From SFTH01 sp051878085 (lineage in GTDB: Bacteria > Bacillota > Clostridia > Christensenellales > Aristaeellaceae): a stretch of 18,364 nucleotides of DNA. Made by a program: the position numbers and the translations under genes. Every line of letters starts with the position of its first letter. Position 1 is the stretch's first letter. This document shows, piece by piece, positions 7,399 through 14,600 of the stretch. The notes under the pieces were generated by a model, which saw only the letters and a list, made by a program, of their open reading frames with translations, searched no databases and was not told the origin of the DNA. Location of the stretch: positions 1-18,364 of the forward strand of contig JBJEJN010000043.1 in the NCBI GenBank assembly GCA_051878085.1. The letters run 5' to 3'.

Positions 7399-7410
7399 GG
7401 GCATCCCGCC
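7389..7410. terminator. GC-rich hairpin between convergent genes
   Basis: GGCGGGATG (7389-7397) and CATCCCGCC (7402-7410) pair around AGGG, a perfect 9-bp stem. It covers the kinase stop codon (7396-7398) and abuts the stop of the convergent hydrolase gene (7411-7413). There is no T-run on either strand, so it would be a weak terminator or an mRNA 3'-end stabiliser. Confidence 0.5.
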
Positions 7411-7998
7411 CTACTGGATTCCCAATGCGGGTGTGAGGGACAGATTTCCGGTGCAAAGGCTTGGCAGGGAGGGATGCGTCAGGTCGCACAGCCGCCCGCT
7501 GTGCACGAGCTGAATGCCGGGCAGGTGGAGCAGATCCTCCGGCCGCATCAGCGACGGGGCCTTGGGCAGAACCACCGCGCCGCAGTTCTCCAGCATCCCG
7601 GCGACGAACTGGGAGCAGAAGCAGCGCCCGTCGCGCTCCAGCTCCCGACCCGCGCGACAGCACAGCAGTCCGGCGACGGAGTAGCGGTAGCGCGCCGCAT
7701 CCGAGAACATTTCCTCGATCTCTTTGCGGATGCGGCGGTGGGTTTCGTCCTCCACGGACAGCCGCAGCAGCGCGCAGGGCATGTAGCGGTGCAGGTCGTA
7801 GTAGCCGCCGCACAGCTCCTCGCGCACCAGTCCGGCGGGCAGGGGGAGGGAAGTGTGCCTGCGGGCGAAGCTGCACAGCGTGGTCAGCTCATCGTCCCAG
7901 GCGATGGAGGCGTGGGTGTAGGTATCGTTCGTCGCAAGGTGAATCAGCCGGGACAGGATGGTCCGGGATCGGGTCAGAAGAATGTAGATGTTTTTCAT
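7411..7998 (-). CDS. Permuted NlpC/P60-like (papain-fold) hydrolase, conserved hypothetical
   Basis: The 195-residue protein begins MKNIYILLTRSRTILSRLIHL, a start I associate with a conserved family in Clostridia. A histidine (His29, in YTHASIA) comes first and a cysteine (Cys128, in CFCSQFVA) comes late. This His-before-Cys order is that of circularly permuted NlpC/P60 enzymes of the YiiX/LRAT type, which act on amide or ester bonds of peptides or lipids. There is no signal peptide, so it should be cytoplasmic. It begins 8 bases after the histidine kinase stop and lacks a strong ribosome binding site, so it is probably translated by coupling as the last gene of the cluster. The tail after about residue 165 is low in recognisable features. 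Catalytic activity and substrate are inferred, not shown. Confidence 0.72.
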   Translation of the reverse strand: MKNIYILLTRSRTILSRLIHLATNDTYTHASIAWDDELTTLCSFARRHTSLPLPAGLVREELCGGYYDLHRYMPCALLRLSVEDETHRRIRKEIEEMFSDAARYRYSVAGLLCCRAGRELERDGRCFCSQFVAGMLENCGAVVLPKAPSLMRPEDLLHLPGIQLVHSGRLCDLTHPSLPSLCTGNLSLTPALGIQ

Positions 7999-8006
7999 AA
8001 TTCATT

Positions 8007-8903
8007 TTATTCCGGGGGAAGCTCCGGGAAGTGCAGAGCAATGCACAGGCGGCCGCCCTCGCAGGTCAGATGGATCTCGCCGCCCATGCGCTCGGTCAGC
8101 AGCCGCGCGATGGACAGGCCCAGTCCGGTGGAGTTGCGGGCGCTCTCCACGGTGTAGAAGCGGTCGAACAGCTTCTCCGCCTGTACCGGGGTCAGGTTCC
8201 GCGCACTGTTGGAGAAGCGGAGTGCGCCGCCCTCGTCCAGCTCGATGCTCAGGTCGCCGTCGGAGTACTTCACGGCGTTGTTCAGGATGTTGCTGAGGAT
8301 GCGGGAGAGCGCGGCGGCGTTGAGCGTGCGCACGACCGGGGCCTCCGGCATGGAGATCTCCGGCTGGATGCCGCGCTGTACCAGGATGTCGTAGAAGGCC
8401 GCGACGCTCTCCTCCAGCGCGGCGTTGAGGTTCACCGGTTCGCTGGGCAGCTCCTCCGGCTCGGCCAGCAGCATGGAGTAGCGGAACAGCTCCTCCGTCA
8501 GCTGCTTCATGGCCCGGGCGCGGTTGTCGATCAGGCCAAGGTAGCGCTTGACGTTTTCGTTCGTCTCCTCGCGGCGCAGCAGCTCCAGATAGCCGCAGAT
8601 GGCGGTCAGGGGCGTGCGCAGGTCGTGGGAGATGTTCGTCACGGCCTCCTTCAGCTCCCGGTCACCGCAGCGGTAGCGCTGGCGGGACTCGCGCAGGGAG
8701 CGCAGCTGGCGGTTCAGCGCTGCCGCAAAGGAGCGCAGCTGCTGATCGCCGGAGGACAGGTCGATGAGCACGTTGGTGTCCTCGGAGAGGATCTCCGTGA
8801 GCCGCGCGTCGATCTCCTTCAGGCTTTTGTGAATCAGATGGAGACGGATGCAGAGCGCGATCACAATCAGCGCCAGCACGGCGCACAGGGCCCACGGCAG
8901 CAT
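8007..8903 (-). CDS. Sensor histidine kinase
   Basis: The 298-residue protein has one N-terminal membrane helix (about residues 3-24) and a short HAMP-like/coiled linker. The dimerisation helix contains the phospho-accepting His93 (NISHDLRTPLTAICGY). The ATPase domain has an N-box (Asn205/Asn209 in SNILNNAVKYS) and a G2 box (GLGLS, 260-264). The usual DxGxG G1 box is replaced by FSNSARNLTPVQAEKLFDRFY, as in a Firmicutes subfamily linked to peptide antibiotic responses. With essentially no extracellular domain it cannot easily bind a ligand outside; kinases of this kind often read the state of a partner transporter. GGGAGG lies 8 bases before ATG 8903. It follows the ABC permease by 71 bases and is the likely partner of the response regulator four genes upstream. 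Confidence 0.9.
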   Translation of the reverse strand: MLPWALCAVLALIVIALCIRLHLIHKSLKEIDARLTEILSEDTNVLIDLSSGDQQLRSFAAALNRQLRSLRESRQRYRCGDRELKEAVTNISHDLRTPLTAICGYLELLRREETNENVKRYLGLIDNRARAMKQLTEELFRYSMLLAEPEELPSEPVNLNAALEESVAAFYDILVQRGIQPEISMPEAPVVRTLNAAALSRILSNILNNAVKYSDGDLSIELDEGGALRFSNSARNLTPVQAEKLFDRFYTVESARNSTGLGLSIARLLTERMGGEIHLTCEGGRLCIALHFPELPPE

Positions 8904-8974
8904 GGCTTCAACCTCCCATGAAAGAAAGACACAGATCGGATGTCATACGCTTGCGTGCCTTCGGTGGCGCGCGT

Positions 8975-9802
8975 TTACTTCAAATCCCTCCGGCGGAACA
9001 GCAGCGCGCCCGCAGCGGACGTGACCAGCGCCACCAGCAGCGAGAACGCGGGGAGCCGCGCCGGATGGGCGCACTCGTTGTTGCTGATCTGGAAGGCCTG
9101 GCCGGTGGGCAGGATATCGTAGATGACCTCCAGCACCGCCCGCCTGGTGCCCGTGACGTAGCGCGGGTTGGGGTGGGGATCGGTGAAGACCACCTGACCC
9201 TCCTCGTTGAGCGCATAATCCTGCACCATCTCCGGCTCGCTCAGCGTGCCCTCGACGGCGGAGGTGGCGAACAGCAGAACCAGCGCCAGCACCAGGCAGA
9301 GCACCGCGCCCGAGGCCTTGCTGGGGGAGAGCATGGCCACCAGCGTGTAGATGGACGCGAAGGAGACCGTTGTCAGCAGGCCGATGCAGCTGTAGAGCAG
9401 CAGCACGTTCATGGGAAGCCCCAGCGGATCCAACAGGAAGGAGCCCAGGCCGAAGCCGAGCGCCAGCGAGATCAGCAGCAGCAACGCCGAGGCCGCCGCG
9501 CAGACGATCAGGTTGGCGAGGTAGATGCTTGCCCGGGTGTGACCCACGGCGATCTTGTTGCGGATCGTGCCGTCGCTGTACTCCGTGCCCAGGAACATGC
9601 CCACGACCACCGCGCTGACGAAGCCGATGATGATGCAGTTCTGAAACAGCATGTCCTCCAGCGGTTCGGGGTAGCCCTGCCGCCCGGAATTCCAGCCGTC
9701 GATCACGAGAAAGACGTTGAGCAGCACCATGAAGGCCAGTCCCACATAGAAGATGCGCGACTTCCACAGCCGCGAGAAGTTTGCGCGCAGCAGCTTAGCC
9801 AT
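8975..9802 (-). CDS. ABC-2 type permease of an antimicrobial-peptide exporter
   Basis: The 275-residue integral membrane protein has about six hydrophobic segments. These start with YVGLAFMVLLNVFLVI near residue 20 and end with FSLLVALVTSAAGALLF before the basic RRRDLK tail. The stretch GTEYSDGTIRNKIAVGHTR after the second segment is a hallmark of ABC-2 permeases of the BcrB/LanE group. It would form the membrane channel for the adjacent ATPase, expelling or flipping a peptide antibiotic or a lipid-linked target. I chose ATG 9802 because GGGAGG lies 8 bases upstream; the in-frame GTG at 9811 overlaps that ribosome binding site. The start overlaps the ATPase stop by 8 bases, indicating translational coupling. 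Only one permease gene is present, so a homodimer is likely. Confidence 0.87.
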   Translation of the reverse strand: MAKLLRANFSRLWKSRIFYVGLAFMVLLNVFLVIDGWNSGRQGYPEPLEDMLFQNCIIIGFVSAVVVGMFLGTEYSDGTIRNKIAVGHTRASIYLANLIVCAAASALLLLISLALGFGLGSFLLDPLGLPMNVLLLYSCIGLLTTVSFASIYTLVAMLSPSKASGAVLCLVLALVLLFATSAVEGTLSEPEMVQDYALNEEGQVVFTDPHPNPRYVTGTRRAVLEVIYDILPTGQAFQISNNECAHPARLPAFSLLVALVTSAAGALLFRRRDLK

Positions 9803-10709
9803 GGTTCGCACCTCCCACCAGATTTACGTAGTAGCTCTCCAGACTCTCGCTTTTCTCCTGCAGGGAGATCAGCTCGCAGCCCTGGGCCTCGAGCGCGCGG
9901 TTCAGCTCGGAGATGCTGGGCTTGGCGAAGATATCCGCCGTGGTGTCCGAGAGGATCTTGTATTCCAGATGCATGCCGTCCAGCGCCCGGGCCAGCAGGC
10001 TCGTGTCCGAGACCTCCACGCGCAGGCACTTGCGGCAGGCCTCCTCCAGCTGCTCTGCGCTGATCTCACGCAGCATGCGGCCGTTGTCGATGAAGCCGTA
10101 GTGGGTGGCCAGGCGCGAGAGCTCGTCCAGGATGTGGCTGGAGATCAGCACGGTGATCTGGCGCTCCCGGTTCAGCCGCAGGATCAGTTCGCGCATCTCG
10201 ATGATGCCCTGGGGATCCAGGCCGTTGGCCGGCTCGTCCAGAACCAGAAAGTCCGGGTCGCCCGCCAGCGCCACCGCGATGCCCAGGCGCTGCCGCATGC
10301 CCAGCGAGAAGTGGCGCGCGGTCTTTTTGCCCGTATTGGCAAGGCCCACCAGCTGCAAGAGCTCGTCCACGCCGTCGAAGCTGGGGATGCCCAGCACGCG
10401 GTACTGCTGCTTGATGTTGTCCTCGGCGCTCATGTCCAGATAGATGGACGGCGTCTCCACCACCGAACCCATGCGCCTGCGGGCACGGTAGATGCCCGGC
10501 ATGGTGTTGCGGATGCCGTAGAGGGTGTAGCTGCCGTGGGAGGGGGCCTGCAGGCCGCAGATGAGGCGGATCAGCGTGGTCTTGCCCGCGCCGTTCCTGC
10601 CGACAAAGCCGTAGATCGAGCCGCGCGGCACGTGCATGCTCAGGCCGTTCAGGGCTTTACAGTTGCGGTAATTCTTGCACAGGCCCCGGGTTGTGAGTAC
10701 GTATTCCAT
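9795..10709 (-). CDS. ABC transporter ATP-binding protein, BcrA/LanF type
   Basis: The 304-residue ATPase has Walker A GRNGAGKTT (37-45), signature FSLGMRQRLG (134-143), Walker B FLVLDEP (154-160) and the H-loop SSHILDE. The Q-loop position reads VVETPSIY with Glu85 instead of Gln. This E-loop is known from lantibiotic immunity (LanF) and bacitracin-type ATPases. A C-terminal extension of about 90 residues, also typical of BcrA relatives, ends next to the permease start. The protein powers export or removal of a cell-envelope-active peptide from the membrane. AAGGAGG lies 8 bases before ATG 10709, and a direct-repeat operator with a -10 element lies just upstream. Neighbours are the response regulator upstream and the permease downstream. 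The actual drug is unknown. Confidence 0.92.
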   Translation of the reverse strand: MEYVLTTRGLCKNYRNCKALNGLSMHVPRGSIYGFVGRNGAGKTTLIRLICGLQAPSHGSYTLYGIRNTMPGIYRARRRMGSVVETPSIYLDMSAEDNIKQQYRVLGIPSFDGVDELLQLVGLANTGKKTARHFSLGMRQRLGIAVALAGDPDFLVLDEPANGLDPQGIIEMRELILRLNRERQITVLISSHILDELSRLATHYGFIDNGRMLREISAEQLEEACRKCLRVEVSDTSLLARALDGMHLEYKILSDTTADIFAKPSISELNRALEAQGCELISLQEKSESLESYYVNLVGGANHG

Positions 10710-10735
10710 AGTGTGTACCTCCTTTTGATGAGACC

Positions 10736-10791
10736 AGTATAGGAGGCGGTGGTCAAGAAAGCGGTCAAGAAAAGCGTCAGGAAAGGGTCAA
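10736..10791 (-). promoter_or_regulatory. Tandem direct-repeat operator and promoter of the ABC transporter genes
   Basis: On the - strand TTGACC occurs at 10786-10791, 10763-10768 and 10751-10756, with a weaker copy (CTGACG) at 10775-10780. The spacings are 11, 12 and 12 bases. The last copy ends 9 bases before a TATACT -10 (10736-10741), and no -35 stands at the usual distance. OmpR/PhoB-type regulators bind direct repeats of about 11 bp placed like this in front of a -10. The first repeat contains the stop codon of the response regulator gene. The protein that binds is inferred to be that regulator. Confidence 0.72.
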
Positions 10792-11459
10792 GATTCCGCG
10801 TCCCGCAGCCGAAAGCCGATGCCCCACACCGTTTCGATGCAGTCCGGGCCGCCTGCGTCCATGAGCTTCCTGCGCAGGTTGCTCACATGCTGCTTCAGGG
10901 AGCGCTCGGTGCAGTCCGGCGTGTCCAGGCTGATGCGGTCCAGCAGCACGCTGCGGGTGATCACCTGCCGGGGATTGACCATCAGCAGCTTCAGAATGGC
11001 GCATTCGGTGCGGGTCAGCTTCACCGTGCGTCCGCTGACGGTGGCACACAGCGACGCGGGATCCAGCGAAAGCTCCCCGAAGGTCAGGAGTGCATTGCCG
11101 GAGGATGCGCTGCTCTTCCGCAGCTGCACCGCGATGCGCGCAAGCAGCTCCTGCACGTCGAAGGGCTTGGTCAGATAGTCCGCAGCGCCGCCCAGCAGGA
11201 GCTTCACCTTGTCCTGCACGTCCAGCTTCGCGCTCACCACGATCACCGGCACGCCCTCAATTTTCGGGAGAACCTCCTCACCGCTGAGGCCCGGCAGCAT
11301 CAGGTCCAGCAGCACCAGATCCGGCCGGGACTGGTTCAATAGAAGCAGTGCCTCGGTGCCGGAATAGGCCCGCGTCACAGCGTAGCCCTCCCGCAGCAGC
11401 GTCTCCTCCAGCATGTCGCCGATGTGCGCGTCGTCGTCGACGATCAGTATGCGCTTCAT
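10788..11459 (-). CDS. OmpR-family response regulator
   Basis: The 223-residue protein has a receiver domain (about 1-118) with the acidic pair Asp8/Asp9, phospho-accepting Asp52 (VLLDLMLPG), Ser76 and Lys98 (LTKPF). A winged-helix DNA-binding domain follows, ending in SLKQHVSNLRRKL and IETVWGIGFRL. It is the transcription factor partner of the histidine kinase in the same cluster. It probably binds the TTGACC repeats that overlap its own stop codon and precede the ABC genes, linking antibiotic sensing to exporter production. GAGGTG lies ahead of ATG 11459, and a near-consensus promoter is upstream. The kinase gene is separated from it by the two transporter genes, so the order is regulator, ATPase, permease, kinase. 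Confidence 0.95.
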   Translation of the reverse strand: MKRILIVDDDAHIGDMLEETLLREGYAVTRAYSGTEALLLLNQSRPDLVLLDLMLPGLSGEEVLPKIEGVPVIVVSAKLDVQDKVKLLLGGAADYLTKPFDVQELLARIAVQLRKSSASSGNALLTFGELSLDPASLCATVSGRTVKLTRTECAILKLLMVNPRQVITRSVLLDRISLDTPDCTERSLKQHVSNLRRKLMDAGGPDCIETVWGIGFRLRDAES

Positions 11460-11485
11460 ACAAATTCACCTCACTGTATGCTGTC

Positions 11486-11514
11486 ATTATAACCGCTTGC
11501 GCGCATTGGTTCAA
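11486..11514 (-). promoter_or_regulatory. Promoter of the response regulator gene
   Basis: Read on the - strand: TTGAAC (11509-11514), a 17-base spacer and a perfect TATAAT (11486-11491). It lies 27 bases before the start codon. It looks like a basal housekeeping promoter with no TTGACC repeats. Confidence 0.82.
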
Positions 11515-11533
11515 GGCACGGAAGCGGCAGTTT

Positions 11534-11553
11534 GATTGGAATGGGATTGGAAT
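11534..11553 (+). repeat. Two GATTGGAAT direct repeats, 11 bp apart
   Basis: GATTGGAAT is found at 11534-11542 and 11545-11553. The repeats lie between two divergent promoters, about 50 bases ahead of the surface-protein -35. The one-helical-turn spacing suggests a possible transcription factor site; the binding protein is unknown. Confidence 0.4.
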
Positions 11554-11605
11554 TTGGTGAAAAGGGCATGAAATCCTACAGGAAATGCGGGAAAAGGGAA
11601 CAAGC

Positions 11606-11634
11606 TTGCCATGATATTCGTCTAATGGTATAAT
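11606..11634 (+). promoter_or_regulatory. Promoter of the large surface-protein gene
   Basis: TTGCCA (11606-11611), a 17-base spacer and TATAAT (11629-11634), preceded by TGG that makes an extended -10. It lies 31 bases before the start codon. Confidence 0.87.
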
Positions 11635-11665
11635 CTAGAAAATACTAAGCTTCAGGAGGGAAATA

Positions 11666-14600
11666 ATGAACAGTCATATGATGCGGAGGCTGCTGGCATT
11701 GCTGCTCTCGGCGCTGATGCTGCTGGGCAGCTGCTCCATTGCGGAGACGGTTCCTGCGGTCGCGGCGGAGGGTGCCCCGGCGGTGGAGACGGCTGCGGCC
11801 ATGGAGACCGCGACAGAGGAAAGCACAATTGACGCTGTTGCCAAAACCGCAGCGGAGGAAAGCGCGGACGGCGCGACGGAGGAGAGCGCGCTGGAGACGG
11901 AGGTCACGCCGGTTCCTACGCCGATCCCCACGCCGTCGCCCACGACGGAGGCGACGCCGGGTGAAACAACCCCGGGTGCGGGTGAACCCACTCCGGACGA
12001 AGGCGATGGCGAGTCGGCGGAGATCATCGAAATCAAGGAGATCCGCGTGCCGGATACGATTGAATTGGAGGCAGGCGAGCGCTTCCGGATGATTTTCTGG
12101 CTGCTGCCCGAGGGCGCGCAGGGAAAGCTGAGCTACCAGTCTGACAATACGAAATATGTGACCGTGGATGAAGACGGCATGCTGTACGGCGTGTCGGGCG
12201 GCGAAGCGAATGTGTATGTGAGCTCGGAGAACGGGTGCATCGCGAGATGCAGGGTCATCGTGAAGCCCGTCGATCCCACGGAGCTTGTGCTGCCCGAGGA
12301 GATTCGCATTCTTGAGGGTCGCTATATCACGCCGGAGATGAATGTGTTGCCGGATTACGCGACCCGGGATCTGAGCTTCAGCATTGCGGATCCTGAAATC
12401 GCGTCGGTGGCCTCCTACGGACAGGTGCACGGCATTCGTCCGGGCACCACCCAGCTGACCGTGACCACGCACAACGGCCTGAGTGCCAGCATTCCGGTGG
12501 TCGTCGAGGCCGAGGGTTCGGAGTATTTTGAGATTTCCGATGGAGTTCTGACGAAATACAAGGGTGCGGCGCACTATGTCAGCGTGCCGGATGGCGTCAC
12601 CGCCATCGGTGAAGGGGCGTTCAACAATGCGGTGGATCTGTACGAGGTCAAGCTGCCCGACAGCGTGCGGCGCATCGAGGCAAGCGCGTTTGAAAATCCC
12701 AACCTGAAGCGCGTCTACATGTCCGACAACGTGACGTACATCGGCGCATACTGCTTCTATTCCTGCCACAATCTGGAGAGCGTTCGCCTGTCCGCGTCGC
12801 TGGAGGAGATCGGCGAGTGCGCGTTCATGGACTGCTACATGCTGTCCTCCGTCAACCTGCCGTCGAGCCTGAAGACGATCGGTAAATCGGCATTTTACAA
12901 CTGCAAGCGCTTGACCAGTTTCGATCTGCAGAATGTGAGCTTCATCGGCGACAGGGCCTTCTACGGCACAGGCGTCGTGAAGCTCACGCTGCCCGGAAGC
13001 CTGGGCAGGATCACCACCACTTTCCTGCCGGAAGCCCTGGAGATCCTTACGATCAGCGAGGGCGTTGCTGCCATCGAAAATGCGAGCTTTTTCAGCGGTC
13101 AGTCGCTGCGCAGGGTCATCCTGCCCGCCAGTCTGACGCAGCTGGCCGACGGTATGGCGGCGAGTCTCAAAAAAGCGTCGGTCTACGGCCCGGCCGAGGG
13201 GTATCTTGCGGATTACTTTGCCAATACGAGCGTCCAATACTACCCCTACCTTCCGGATGCGTTCATCATCGAGGGAAACACCCTTGTGGAATACACCGGC
13301 GAGGGCGGACGCGTCGTGATTCCGGAGGAGGTCACGACCGTGGGCAACTATGCATTCGCCAACCAGACGGATGTGAGCGCGGTGGTGTTTCACGACGGCG
13401 TCACCAAAATCGGCAGCTCCGCGTTCGCCAATTGCACGGGCCTGACCGGGCTGGAGTTCGGGAATGGACTCACCGAGATCGGAGATTCTGCGTTCAGGGG
13501 CTGCACGGGCCTGACGAAACTGAATCTGCCCGCCGGAATCAAGAAGCTGGGACAGTACGCCTTCCTGAACTGCACGGGCCTGACGGAGCTGAACCTGCCC
13601 TCCGGACTGGAATGGGTGGATATGTATGCCTTCCAGGGCTGCACTGGGCTCACGCATGTGGAGATTCCCGGCAGCATGACGCGCTTTTCGAGCGTATTCA
13701 AAAACTGCACCGGCCTGGAGAGCGCCGTGATCGGCGAGGGCGTCGAGGTCTGCGGCGGCTTCGAGGGCTGCGTGAACCTGAAGCAGGTGAAGCTGCCCTC
13801 CACGCTGGAGACGCTCAGCGACAGCAGCTTTGCGGGCTGCACCTCGCTGACCGAGATCCAGATTCCCACCGGCGTGACGAACATCGGCTCCAGATGCTTC
13901 CAGGGTTGCACGGGGCTGACCGAAATCGTGCTGCCCGCGAACCTGAAGTGGCTCTCCTTCGGCGCGTTTGAGGGCTGCACGGGACTCAGGAGCATGAAGG
14001 TTCCCGGCACGGTCAGGGATATTGAATCCGACACCTTCGAGGGCTGCACCGGCCTCACCAGCGTCACGCTGTCCGATGGCATACAGAGCATCAGCGGCGG
14101 CAGCTTCAAGGACTGCACCTCTCTGAAGGAGGTCTATGTGCCCGCAAGCGTGAAGGAAATCCTCTACACGGAGTATCCCTATACCAGCGGTCCCGTGTTC
14201 CAGAACTGCCCGAATGTGGTCGTGTACGGCAAGAAGGGCACGACGATTCAGAAGTACTGCGTGGACGCGGGCGTGCCCTTCAAGGCGCTGGACGCGGATA
14301 CGGCCAGCATCTCCTTCCCGGAGGGCGACGTTGTGCTGGGCGTGGGCCAGAAGTACACCCCGGAGATCCGCATCGACAGCATGGCGATGCTGGGGGATGT
14401 GACCTTCTCATCCTCCTCCACTTCCCGCGTGACGGTGAACAAGACCACCGGCGCGCTCACCGCCAAGAAGACCGGCACGGTCACCATCACGGCCAAGGCT
14501 GCAAGCGGCGCAAAGGCCAGCTACAAGGTCGCCGTGAAGGCCGCGCCCAAGAGCATCTCCTTCAAGGAGAAGAACATCACTGTCGCGGTGGGCGAGGAGT

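Noticed and set aside
4370..7404. Long - strand open frames opposite lysC and the sugar kinase (4370-5812 and 5779-7404)
   Set aside because: They are rich in His, Arg, Val and Ala with no family motifs, and lie opposite clearly conserved enzymes.
8031..11342. + strand open frames opposite the histidine kinase, permease, ATPase and response regulator
   Set aside because: The - strand products carry complete catalytic motifs and proper ribosome binding sites; the + strand frames have neither.
13420..14140. CRISPR-like array because of regularly spaced near-identical segments
   Set aside because: The spacing is in frame and the segments encode leucine-rich repeats; the intervening sequence is also repeated, unlike CRISPR spacers.
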